Below, one piece after another: positions 20,619 through 31,370 of a DNA stretch of 64,000 bases. How positions within the stretch are numbered: the stretch's first letter is position 1; every line of letters starts with the position of its first letter. Made by a program: the position numbers and the translations under genes. A model generated the notes under the pieces. That model searched no databases and had not been told where the DNA came from. It saw nothing but the letters and a program-made list of their open reading frames with translations. Location: contig CM040126.1 of the NCBI GenBank assembly GCA_022559845.1, forward strand, positions 49,780,458-49,844,457, in the 5' to 3' direction. Source of the stretch: Amorphophallus konjac (Eukaryota > Streptophyta > Magnoliopsida > Alismatales > Araceae).

Positions 20619-21777
20619 GTAGATACTGATAAATAACTGCATCTGCCACATCGTTGAAAGCAAATTTGAGATGTTTTATGGGCCAACCAGTGGGTGAACC
20701 TTGTGAATGACAATGACGTCGAGGTATTTGCATTTAGCTCTCACAAAGAGGGAACCCAAAATTTATTTGGGCTGAAATTGGTGTAGGCGATTTTAGTCAG
20801 AAAAGGTAGAAAGTCATCCCCATAACTGAATGCAGGTTCTTGGGAATGTCTCGATGTTTTGGGTGCATGTGCAAGACACAATGCTAATAGACAATCCAGA
20901 AGGATGAAGCTGTCATGATCTGACCTTGATAGAACTGGGCTTACAAGGAGCAATCCCTGGTCCTTGTTTCTAATATTCACCCATCAGCCTCAATATTTTT
21001 TTAAGGTGCAGAGATGGGATTAATTTTTTGTGCCTTTGAGAAGTGTGAACAGAAATATTAAGTTGGATTTATGTGTCTCCATTGACCAGTCTAGTTGCCG
21101 ATACAAAAATGTTCAATTTTCCCCGTATATGAACTGTCAGATTTGATCTGATGCTATGATACAGCCTGGCCGCAACTTCTCTCTCAACCATCCTTAGCAT
21201 GTGTCAATTCACGTGGGTTATGCCCATGACAGACTCTATCTGATCACTTAATCAGGGGGTCCATGCCCCTCCTTGCTTTGTGTTCTCCATGGAAAGGGTT
21301 TAGTTTTTTCTTTCTTTTTCTGTTTTAAGATCCCTTGGATTAAGATCCAAGGGTTGTACAGCCAGGACATGTCAACTGTCCTGGCCACTCACTCTCTCTC
21401 TCTCTCTCCCTCCTCATTTTACCTTCTAGACACAATCCCCTATCAAGGTACTCTAATATTCTTGATCTTCACAATCACCCCTCTCCTTGAATTGTCATAA
21501 ATGCCCCTCCACTCACACATCTGACCGTGAATTGTCACAAATATCCCTTGTACCATAAGTACCCTCATATACCATCCTTTTGCGGACACTCATTAGGTTA
21601 AAATAGTAAAAATGAGAGGAGGTGTATTAAAGTTAGATGCACCCCAGGGTATATTATATATATAGGGTAGTGATACAGTCCGCTGCCACCCTTTGGAACG
21701 CTGGCAACAGACTATACCTTAATAATAATAAAAAAGATCAAAGCGACCGTTGGATTGCCTAGATTGATGATTGTCAG
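20619..21777. other. unassigned interval
   Basis: No gene supported. Contains a CT microsatellite (about 21386-21412) and a short AT tract near 21655. Confidence 0.4.
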
Positions 21778-22024
21778 AGCAGAGGCGATGGCATACGGCC
21801 CGTGCACTTCACAATTTTTTCCCCTTTGTCTTAATGACATGGCGGGAAGTTTACCAAAGGCAATGACATACAGCTCATGCACTTCAGTACTATTACACTC
21901 TTGCCCCAGAGTCTTGGTGACAGGACGGGGAGTGTTATCGAAGGCGATGGTAGACATCTTCTGCCCTTCAATGATGCGACAGTTTACTCCCCTAAGTCTT
22001 AGTGACATAACGGGGAGTCTTGTT
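21778..22024. repeat. three degenerate 82-85 bp tandem units
   Basis: Units start GAAGGCGATGGNAGAC-like and end GTCTTAGTGACATAACGGGG AGT-like (21778-21857, 21858-21942, 21943-22024). They probably mark the beginning of old retroelement-derived sequence. Confidence 0.7.
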
Positions 22025-23400
22025 TAAATACTTCTTTAGATGGAGCTCTTCCGGGATGTGGCAATAGCTTGGGATTGAAGTTGGAAGACATTTTTATTTT
22101 GCTTCAGCGCCTCAGTACTGTGTGGTGTTATCACCTATTCTACGGGAAGTTTGTCATTGAAGTGTGGGCCGACGCCTGGTGTTATCGGTCCCTCATGCCG
22201 AGCCATTTCAGCTTCTACTATCAGTCTCGGTTGAACCTATCATTTCTCAACGTGGCCGTGAGTTTTCTTCTTCTTCTTTCTCTCTTCTTTTTTTTTTTCT
22301 TTTTTTCTCTTTCATTTCCCTTTTTGTTCTCTCATTATTTTTTGCACATATCCCTAGGAGAGAACTTAGGAGAGTGCACAGTGCACACCACTTCAGAGAA
22401 GTGGTATGGACTCACTCCACCAAGCTGACCCTAAGGCTGAATTACAAATCATATTAGCAAAGTTGAACATGAGGGCTACAACAAGACCTTTTGTTTTGGG
22501 GCCCGAAATCTTTTTTGTTCCCTCTTTTTGTGTTACATTTATTGCATTTATTTCCCCTGTATATTAGTGGGATCTAGGTGATAGAGTCTTTTGTTTCTCT
22601 CCTCCTTCAACTTGCCTTTCTGGCTTTGGCTGGAGTTTAATTTTGAGATATTCCCTTTTTGGTCTCGTTTTTCTAGCTTTGAGTGGAGCTTAGTTTGAAG
22701 TTTTCCTCCTAAATCTTGTTTTTCTAGCTTTGCCCGGAGCTTACTTTGAAATACTTCACCTGAGTCTTGCCTTTCTACCTTCAGAGCTTTGTCTTGAAGT
22801 TTTCCTCTAATCCATTTGATTGAGAGAGCTTGTTCTCGTTGTCTGAGCTGGCGAAAAGTGTAGATACCATCTTTATGCCATGCTATTTACTTTCTTCTAG
22901 CAGTTTGGTAGGCACATTGTCAACGGTTTATTCTTTGCTGGTGATTTCTGGATCCACAAAGGCAATTGATTTGCCTCCAACACTAGGGAAGAAGGCCATA
23001 AAGGGGTTGTAATTTGAACATGCCGATTCTTCCGTTGCTTGCCAGGGTATGAGAATTAACATCCCTAGATGTTTTCCATGTCAATTCTGCTTGTAAAATT
23101 TGAGCTTCCTTATATACTACATGATTTCTTTGCTTTTATAGGTTCCTCTTGAGCTATCATGTCTGGATCATGTATTGGGAGAATTTCAGAGCTTCCAACT
23201 TCAGAGTTGAGTGGCTTAATACTCCACAGATGTGACCCTTTGGGGGATTTGGGACAACTGGTGGTTTGCGGACACTGCTTCATCAAAAGCCTCTTCCTTC
23301 TATTGAAGTTATGTAGGGTGACGTTGTCAAGCACAACTAAAACAAGACGAACCCATGAGGCATTAAGTTTTGCACTTGATGTCCATTCTTTCATTTACTT
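22025..23400. other. old Tat-related sequence with 55-bp repeats
   Basis: 22600-22830 holds about four units around TTTTTCTAGCTTTGCCCGGA, GCTTACTTTGAA and TTTTCCTC. The same unit recurs at 31240-31320 beside the E2 insertion, linking the two places to one older element. The rest shows no domain. By position it could be the decayed antisense-gene region of E3, but no protein similarity was seen. Confidence 0.4.
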
Positions 23401-23408
23401 GTAGCTAT

Positions 23409-23427
23409 CCCGAGGGCTTATCTCGGG
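23409..23427 (+). terminator. conserved hairpin after the antisense gene (E3)
   Basis: CCCGAG-GGCTTAT-CTCGGG, same stem and nearly the same loop as in E1 and E2. A second degraded copy (CCCAAGGACTCATCTCCG) follows about 57 bp later. Confidence 0.55.
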
Positions 23428-24271
23428 CTCCTATTGTGCATTCTTTTATTTATTTGCAGCCATCCCAAGGACTCATCTCCGACTCCTGACGTGATTTTAT
23501 GAACGAAAAAGAATTCACTGCCTTCAATGGATTTGTGTTCTCTCTCTCTTTTTTTGAACACTCGTGGTGTTAGTGGGACTAAGGGATTTGAGATTTTATG
23601 GTTTGAACCTTGGGTTAATGGGGATTCATGCTTTTTAGCGAAAGGTTTGGAATTTAGATTAGTTGACCGAATTTTTTTTTTAGTTTAAAAGCCAAAGGTT
23701 TGAGGTTTAAAGTGTGGTTTGGAAGTCAAGAATTTTGAGTTTAGGGATGGCTAAATTTTGTGGTTTGGGAGCCAAGGATTTGGAGTTTTGGAGTTTAGGG
23801 ATGGCAGACCTTTGTCATTTGGAAGCCAAAATTTGGAGTTTAGGGTTTTGTGAGCTTGAATTATGTATTTGCCGCGGTGGGACAAAGGGGATTTGTGATT
23901 CGGATTAGGTATGGTATGAAATTGGGGATTGAATTTGAGCCTTTGAGATTACCGACCTTTATGGTTCGGGGCAAGGATTGAAAATTGATGCTTTGGCCTT
24001 TGCGGCATGGGCCGAAGGTTTAAAACTGATAACTTGGCCCTTGTGATGGCATGGGACAAAAGTTCGAGGTCACTTGACCTTTGTGGTTCATAACTAGAGG
24101 TTTGGACTTTGGGTTTGAATTGATTGATCTCTATGGTTTAAAGCTAGCTTTTGGACTTTGGGCTTGGACTAGTTGACCTTTGTGGTTGAAAGCCGGAAGT
24201 AGAGGTTAGGTTTGGGCTGGTCGATCTTTGTGGTTTGAACCCGGTGTTTAGACTTTAGGTTTGGGCTGACT

Positions 24272-25010
24272 CATGGTTTGTCATATCGGATCTCGGCTTC
24301 GTCTCGGGGGGGTTGGAGAGAAGAGATCTCGAAGCAAGGATGGCAGTGTCGGTTTCGGACTCGGTTTTGGCCGGGTCCGAAACCGATACGACTCGGTCGG
24401 TATCGGTTTCGGTTTCGGCCGAAACCGGTTCAAAACAGTTAGAAAAGGCCAAAATTGGGGCCAACAACTCCGGTTTCGGCCGAAACCGGACGGTTTCGGT
24501 CTGAAACCGGACGGTTTCGGTCTGAAACCGGACGGTTTCGCTCCGAAACTATTAAAAAATTATTATTATTTGGTATCGGACCTGCTACAGTGCAAAGGCC
24601 CGTTTCGGTGTCAGTATAGGCCGAAACTGATACGTTTTGGCCGAAACGTATCGGTTTCGTCCGATACTGCCAACCATGTCTCGAAGAGATCTCGGAGAGA
24701 TCTCGAAAAAATCTCGGGAGATCGGGTTCGGGGATTTCGGAATATTTTTTCATATATATAGCCTATTTCTAAGAAAATCCTAATTCTTTTATACTAACCA
24801 CTCAATTTCACATGCACTAATATCAATATGCATCAAAAGTTACACAAATCAAAAATTATACCTTATAAAATTTAAATAATTCTTCAAGAATTCACTATTT
24901 TCCCAAGACAGCTACCCCTCGCCGAGATGCGCCTACTCGGGACCGTCTCGTGCCTCGCGGACGCGCCGAGACAGAGATCTCGGCGAGATCTCGCGAGATG
25001 GCATACCATG
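24272..25010. mobile_element. hAT-type MITE, family H3
   Basis: Left CATGGTTTGTCATATCGGAT; right end read inward CATGGTATGCCATCTCGCGA. Perfect 8-bp duplication GGCTGACT (24264-24271 and 25011-25018). The interior reiterates GAGATCTCGG and related words. A family H2 MITE (24335-24678) is nested in it, so the original length was about 387 bp. Confidence 0.88.
24335..24678. mobile_element. hAT-type MITE, family H2, copy a
   Basis: 344 bp. Left CAAGGATGGCAGTGTCGG; right end read inward CATGGTTGGCAGTATCGG. Perfect 8-bp duplication TCTCGAAG (24327-24334 and 24679-24686). The interior reiterates CGGTTTCGGCCGAAACC words. Inserted into the H3 MITE. Confidence 0.92.
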
Positions 25011-25522
25011 GGCTGACTAACCTTTGTGATTTAAACCCGGTGCTTAGAGATTGAGTTTGGGTTAGCTGACCTTGGTGGTTTGAGGCCGGTGTTTAGAGAT
25101 TAGATTTGGGATTAGACTAACTGACCTTTGTGGTTTAAAGCCAATGTTTAGACTCTGGGTTTGGGCTGACAGACCTTTGTGGTTAGAAGTCGGTTTCTAG
25201 AATTTGAGTTTGGACTGGCCGACCTTTGAGGTTTGAAGCCGAGATTTGGAATTTAGGTTTGGTTTACCTTTGTGGTTTGAAACCAAAATTTGGAATTTGG
25301 GTTTGTATTGGCTGTCCTTTGTGGTTTGGAGTCGAAGGTTTGAAATTTGATTTTGGATTGGCTGACCTTGTGGTTTGAAGCTGTTGAAGCCAAAAAATTT
25401 GGTTAAAAAAAGAGAAAAAAGGACAAAAAATAGGCCAGCCACCCCCTCCCTCATATGGGAGGTTTGGACTGGTTAAAACCCCCCATTTGGGGGGTTTGGT
25501 TCAGATAAACCCCCCATTGGGG

Positions 25523-25848
25523 GCAAGGATGGCAGTGTCGGTTTCGGACTCGGTTTCGGCCGGGTCCGAAACCGATACGACTCGGTATCGGTTTCGGTTT
25601 CGGTTTCGGCCGAAACCGGTTCAAAACAGTTAGACTAGGCCAAAATTGGGGCCAGCAGGTTAGGTTTCGGCCGAAACCGGACGGTTTCGGTCCGAAATTG
25701 GACGGTTTCGGTCCGAAACCATTAAAAAATTATTATTTTTTGGTATCGGACCTGCTACAGTGTAAAGGCCTGTTTTGGTGTCGGTATAGGCCGAAACCGA
25801 TACGTTTCGGCCGAAACCTATCGGTTTCGGCCGATACTGCCAACCATG
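25523..25848. mobile_element. hAT-type MITE, family H2, copy b
   Basis: 326 bp, from CAAGGATGGCAGTGTCGG to CCGATACTGCCAACCATG. Perfect 8-bp duplication ATTGGGGG (25515-25522 and 25849-25856). Closely similar to copy a throughout, differing by small changes and one shortened motif run. Confidence 0.92.
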
Positions 25849-26261
25849 ATTGGGGGGGGGGTTGGACCGATTAAACCTCCCATTGAGGGGGATTTGGACC
25901 GGATAAACCTCTCATTTGGGGGGTTTGGTTCGGATAAACCCCCTCATTGGGGAGTAGGATCGGGTAAACTCCCCCATTTGGGGAGTTTGGACCGGATAAA
26001 ACTCCAAGGTGGGGAGTTTGGACTGGATAAACCCCCCACCTTGAGGCTTTGGACCGGTTGAACCCCCTAATGGAGTATTTGATCCGGTTAATAGCCCTTG
26101 ATGGGGTATTTGGACCAGTTAAAACCCTAAGTATGCTTCGGATAAACCTCTCATTCTTGGAGTTTAGTCCGAACAAACTCCTAGATTGGCCACTTTGGAC
26201 CAGTTAAAGCCCTGGATGGGCATCTTTGGACCAGTTAAACTTGGTAACCGCTCTTGGGCTC

Positions 26262-26269
26262 TATAAATA
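26262..26269 (+). promoter_or_regulatory. TATA box of the solo LTR
   Basis: TATAAATA followed by ACCCCAATGGGACCCCC, with an AC/AG-rich start region about 30 bp downstream (CACACAGAGGACACACAG). It directly follows the U3 array. Confidence 0.6.
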
Positions 26270-29200
26270 CCCCAATGGGACCCCCAGGCGAAGCACACAG
26301 AGGACACACAGAGAAGAGAGATCGCAGAGAGGTAGAGCACTGAGGATCTTTGTGCTTGTGTTTGTGCTCATAGTGAGGGTATGTTACAAAATTTTCCTCT
26401 CCTAATCTGTACACAACATGATCTTCATGTGATTTACATAATTTCTTTGGGGAAGATGATATAATCCCTCAACTCTCAGTTCATGTAAAAAGGGTCCAAA
26501 TATGCCTCACAATTGTGCAAAAGTCGGGAATACACCCGAGAAATGTATACAAGTCCTATTCATCTGCAAAAAGGGCCTTGCAAAACTCGAGAGTTTGTCG
26601 AGAAAGTGGTTGAAACCCTAAAACTGAGATTTTGGACTAGTTAAAGCCCTAGACTGGGCACTTTGGTCCGGGTAAAACCCTAGGTTGGGGGCTTTGCCCT
26701 AGTTATATCCATGAAACCGTCAAGCTGGAACTTTGGACCGATTAAAGCCCTAGAATGGGCACTTTGGTCCGGATAAAACCCTGGGTTAGGTACTTTGCTT
26801 TGGATAAATCTCTCAGTCTTGGAGGTTGGTTTGAATAAAACCCTAGGTTGGCCCTTTTACAAAAAAGGCCTACATAGATGCCCTTGGTTATGTCCCTTGT
26901 GCCACTCCTTGGAGAGGGATTATAGGAAATTTTTCTTCTAGGGGGCTCTGCCCCTCAAAAACCTCCCGCAAGGGGCGTTGCCCCCTTGACCCCCGCGATT
27001 TGACTGGGCAAGCCGATCCCTGGCGTTGTGCTGACGGGTGCATGAAGCTGAACCACAATCCATGAGAACTCGAGAAATAGAAACAATCTCCCAATAGTCT
27101 TTATCCAGCGCGCCTCCGTCGAGGGACTTGCACCTCATGTCAAGATTACACGAAAATCCTTGTCTAGTCCAGATGTTACAAAAATACCCCTGGTTTATAC
27201 AAACTACACAAATATCCCTGATCTTTTCTAGTTGTAAGCCAACCCCTACTCAAGGGAAAATTACAAATAAAGTCAGAAAGGGTTCAAAATCTCAAATAAA
27301 CCCAAAAAGGGTCCAAAATTATAGAAATATCCCGAGAGGGTCAGAAACTACAGAAATATCTAGGAAGGCTCCAAAATTGCAGAAATACTCGAGGGGTCTA
27401 AAATTATAGAAATGCCCCTGGAAGGGTCAGAAATTGCAAATATATCCAAAAAAAGAGGGTTTGATTTTTATGAAACTCAAGTGCATCGATCTGTTCTGGT
27501 GGTGGAATGAGGCCAAATGTAAATCAAATGACCCGACTATGTAATCGGGATTTCATATATTTTTGTAAAAATAGATCCGAAGAATGAAATGTTTAGTTTT
27601 CTTCTGCAAACATGTAACTCTAATGGGTGATCTCTTTGATCAAAGTTGTTAGATAAAACTCCCAATATCAGAACATATATTGTAGAGGTCGAAAAGAGCA
27701 TCTTTGATAGTAACTCAAGGGTCTTCAGATTTTACGCCGATGTAAATAAACATCGACTACGGTCGATGGAGAAATGTCCCATACCCGAACTCAAATCGTT
27801 TGATAAATCTAAATTTGCGGAAATAATAATGCACACGCTATTTAAAGAGCCACAAATGTCCATCTTTTTCTACAAAGAAATATTTATTTGTTTATTTATT
27901 TATTTTCATGAGTTAAACAGAAGCCAAGCTTTAGAATTTAAGAGTAGCTGAACTTCGTATTTTGAAGCCAAAATTTGAAAATTAAGTTCATATTTGCTGA
28001 CCTTTTTGGTTCCAAGTCGAAGGTTTAGGATTGGCTGACCTCTGTGGTTTAGAGCCAATGTTTAGAATTTTAAGATTGGTTGACCTTTGTGGTTTGAAGC
28101 CAAAATTTGGAAATTAGGTTTGGATTGGCTAACCTTCGTTGTTTGAAGCCAAAGGTTTAGGAGTGGCTAACCTTTGTGGTTTGAAGCCAAGGTTTTGCAA
28201 TTAGGTTTGGATTGGCTGACTTTTGTGGTTGGACGCCAAGGTTTTGGATTTAGGGTTTGAATTTTGATTTAGTTGATCATGATTATTTAAGAGCCTAAAA
28301 ATTTTAATTTTGATTTGGCTAACGTTAATGGTTTGATAGCCAAGGAATTTGAATTTTGGATTTGGCCGACCTTAATGGTTTCACAGATAAGGAATTTGAA
28401 TTTTGGTTTTGGTCAATCTTAATGGTTTAATAGCCAAGGAATTTTAAATTTTGAATTAGTTGACCTTGATGGCCTAATAGTCGAGGAATTTGAATTCTGA
28501 TTTGGCTAACCTTAATGGTTTAATAGTCAAGGAATTTGAATTTTGCTCTAGCTAACCTTGATGGTCTAAAGACGAGGGTTTGAGAGAGTTTTTTTTCTTT
28601 AGGTGGCTGACCTTTGTGATTTGGAGCCGAAGATTTAGGATTTGGGTTGGCTGATTTTTTTTTAATGAAGCTAGCGGTTGGGGATGAAATTGGTCGACCT
28701 TGGCGGTGTGACCAAATGTTAAAGATAGGGTTGACAAACCTTTTTGGTATGGAGCCAACAATCAAGATAGAATGGTTGACCTTTTTTATATGAAGCCAAA
28801 CATTGGGCATTGGGTTGACAAACCTTTGTGACATGTAAGCCAATACCGAAAGATTAAGGGTAGGGTTGACTAACCTTTTTTATATGAAAGGCAACCGAAA
28901 GAGATGGCTACCGTTTTTGGGATGACACCAAACGTTGGAAATAGGTGGCTAACTTTGGTGGTATGACGCCTGAAATTTGACAATGGATGGCTAACTTTGA
29001 TAGTATGAATCCAAAGGTTGGACATTAGAGTGGCTAACCTGGGTGGTATGACGCTTGAAATTTGACAATGGATGGCTAACCTTGATGGTATGAAGCCAAA
29101 AATTGGAAATAGGAGTGACTAACCTTGGTGGTGCGATGCCTGAAATTTGAGAATAAATGGCTAACTTTGGTGGTATGAAGCTGAAATTTGAGTTTTATGA

Positions 29201-29358
29201 AGGTGTGGTGGTCATTGACCCTGGAAGGAGTTTCGAACCAAGGTGTGGCATTTGGGTCTTGGATTTCTATGGTGGGTTTGCCACGTGGAGGACAGAGTCA
29301 TCGGACGAGAGATGCCCAGGGTTGCTGCTCATGATAATGATGCATTCCTACTTTTTTT

Positions 29359-29592
29359 TTTTTCACATTTCCAACTCCCTCGCCCTTTTGGGTTTTCGCC
29401 AAAGTTGGCCTCTTGTTTTTTCTGGTGTGCTCTTTTGGGTTTTCACACTGACGAGTTACTCATTTTTGCCCGAAGCGCCCTTTCGAGATTTCAGTTCATC
29501 CGGATTTTATGACCTTTTTACCCTTAAGTAGCTGTTAGTTGGATGCCTAAGTCCGTCAGGACACCTCAATTTTAATCCCCACTTTTTTTTTG
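29359..29592 (-). ncRNA. E3 triple stem-loop cassette, distal copy
   Basis: Contains CCCTTTTGGGTTTTC-type cores. First stem CCAACT/AGTTGG; second GTGTG/CACAC. The third is decayed. Tail AAGTCCGTCAGGACACCTC then TTTTAA, C-run and poly-T. Older and more degraded than the E2 copies but with paired substitutions. Confidence 0.55.
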
Positions 29593-30480
29593 GTTGTTGC
29601 TGCTGCTGTTGTTGCTGTCATTGTTCTTGTTGCTACTATAGTTGCTTGTTGCTGGTTGCTTCTTGTTGTTGTTATTGTTGTTGTAGTTGCTTATTGCTAT
29701 TGTAGTTGCTTCTTCTTGTTGTCCGGTGAGACAAAGTGTTTGAATTTCTGTTGACCCTTCATCATAAGGAAAATATGGGTCCCATGCCTTATAAACACAT
29801 GGTTTTCCAACTTAAAAAGGGATTTGAAGATGAAATTTAGGCTTTTAAGTGGTTATTGACCCGAAAGGGGTTTTAAACCATGATTTATTTATTTTTTTGT
29901 TGCTAATCTGATGTAGAAAGGGTTTAGGCACCAAGGATTTTTTTTCTTTTGTTGTTGTACTGAAAGGAGTTTGGACATCAACGGTTTGAATTTTGTTTTG
30001 TGGTTGCTGACCCAAAAGTTGTTTGAGCAACGAAGATTTAGATTTTGATTTGTAGTTGCTGACCCGAAAGGGGTATTGGCAATAAGGGTTTGGGTTTTAT
30101 TGTGCGGCCGTTGACCCAATAGGGGTTTGGGCAACAAAGAGTGGGTTTTGTTTTTAAGGTTGCTAACCCGAAAGGGGTTTGAGCAACAAGGGTTTGGTTT
30201 TTTGTTTTAAGGTTGCTAACCCGAAAGAGGTTCGAGCAACAAGGGTTTGGTTTTTTGTTTTAAGGTTGCTAACCCGAAAGAGGTTCGAGCAACAAGGGTT
30301 TGGTTTAGTTTCGGGGTTGTTGAGAGACTTGGAGTAAATTTGGTCTTTGGTTACCAGCACAGAAGGGGTTTGGAACCCAGAATCTTGTTGGTTTTCTTCC
30401 TCTTCTTCCTTTTTGAGTGAGTGGTTGCTCCCCCCTTTTACACGATGGTGGGATGCATTTTGAATGGAGGATGATCACAC
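29593..30480. repeat. E3 inner tandem array between cassettes
   Basis: Starts with a GTT-rich stretch (29593-29720). From about 29880 to 30330 come 54-60 bp units such as GGTTGCTAACCCGAAAGAGG, TTCGAGCAACAAGGGTTTGG. The last three are almost identical. Carries CCCGAAAGG, the complement of the cassette loop. Confidence 0.85.
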
Positions 30481-30500
30481 CACTGGTTGATGATGACCTT

Positions 30501-30736
30501 TTTTTTCACATTTCTAACTCCCCCTTTTGGGTTTTCACCGAAGTTAGCCCCCTTTAGTTTTTTCCAGTGCATCTTTATGGTTTTCACACCGAGGGATTAT
30601 CCATTTTCGCCTGACATGCCCTTTCGAGTTTTCACCTCAGTCGGGTTTAAGGCCTTTTTACCCTTAGGCATCCCCTTGATGGGAATGACTAAGTCTGCTG
30701 GGGCACCTCTATTTTAAGTCTCATTTTTTTTTGAAC
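30501..30736 (-). ncRNA. E3 triple stem-loop cassette, pol-proximal copy
   Basis: First stem CTAACT/AGTTAG, a paired change from CCAACT/AGTTGG in the sister copy. Later stems GTG/CAC and CTGA/TCAG. Tail GGCATCCCCTTGATGGGAAT, AAGTCTGCTGGGGCACCTC then poly-T. Confidence 0.55.
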
Positions 30737-30769
30737 TATGGACTTGAGCTCTGACAGGATGGTGATCCA

Positions 30770-31324
30770 GCTGAGGTATGCAGTTTCAGCTTCACATGTT
30801 TTTCATTGAGTGGGAGAAAGATTGTTCTCTCTTGACTTTCCTTTCTGGGGGCTTCTATGACAGTCGCCTATTCATCTTTGTTTCTTCAAGTTTCTCTCCA
30901 AGCCCTTCCTTTCTTGTTCCTCCTCCTTTACTTGTGCTTCATTTTGAGAGGAAGGAATATTTGGCTTGCGGAGATGGGTGGAACATGCTTCCTGAGTTGA
31001 AATTCTTGTTTTGAGTTTTTGCCTTGAAGGTCTTGGGCCAGCGGTGTTTCTTTGGGGCAACCTTGACCCGATCGGGTTGCTACTATTGAACTTGGAAGGT
31101 GGCATCGATTGGCCGCTCAATCATTCTGGACAACAATTTTTGATACTCGATCGTATAAGGGCTGAGATCATGAGATGTTCATCTTGGGCTTCTTATCAGC
31201 TTGTTGTTGGGCTTGCATGGGATTTTGTTTCACTGTCTTCCTCTTTGGTCCAGCCTTTCTAGCTTTGTCTAGAGCTTGTTTTGAAATTTTCTTCCTTGGA
31301 TTTGCCTTTCCGGCTTTGCTCGAG
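30770..31324 (-). pseudogene. E3 remnant after pol, unrecognisable
   Basis: 30780-30835 resembles the end of E2 pol (GTTTTTCATTGAGTGGGAGA against the E2 stretch at 40345). After that there is no pol protein. 30960-31130 is similar to 57500-57690 (CATGC..CTGAGTTGAAAT, then GAAGGTGGCAT). So E3 appears to have lost most of its polyprotein. Confidence 0.45.
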
Positions 31325-31370
31325 TCATCATCATCATCATCAGAGCCTTATCCCAATTATTTGGGGTCGG
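31325..31370 (-). mobile_element. Au-like SINE 3'-end fragment
   Basis: (TCA)n followed by GAGCCTTATCCCAATTATTT and GGGGTCGG resembles, in reverse, the GCCGACCCC...GGGATAAGGCT 3' end of plant Au SINEs, with a trinucleotide tail. It is cut by the E2 LTR at 31371. Identification from memory of the consensus. Confidence 0.5.

Larger units (their letters stand above)
25382..27919 (+). repeat. solo LTR of a Tat-like element, plus orientation
   Basis: A 2538-bp LTR from TGTTGAAGCC to GTTAAACA, flanked by GAAGC (25377-25381 and 27920-27924). The tandem-array unit resumes in phase after removal. U3 (about 25450-26240) is an array of 30-bp G/C-run units, with TATA at 26262. R/U5 contains short units like GAAATATCCCGAGAGGGTC (27160-27450). 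A terminal block (GCCGATGTAAATAAACATCG, GAGAAATG) at about 27735 matches the E2 LTR end in reverse, showing opposite orientation to E1-E3. Contains MITE H2 copy b. Confidence 0.85.
23550..29340. repeat. E3 long degenerate tandem array (45-50 bp units)
   Basis: Units around GGCTGACCTTTGTGGTTTGA, AGCCAAAATTTGGAATTTGG and GTTTGGATT repeat dozens of times. They are interrupted by MITEs at 24272-25010 and the solo LTR at 25382-27919. Towards 28900-29200 the unit drifts to GATGGCTAACTTTGATGGTA, TGAAGCC. Such arrays near the 3' end are a known trait of Tat-lineage elements. No coding sequence. Confidence 0.8.

Noticed and set aside
22069..22457. Plus-strand frames with a hydrophobic stretch suggesting a membrane protein
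   Set aside because: The hydrophobic part is a T/C-rich tract (22262-22340) and the frames have no family resemblance.
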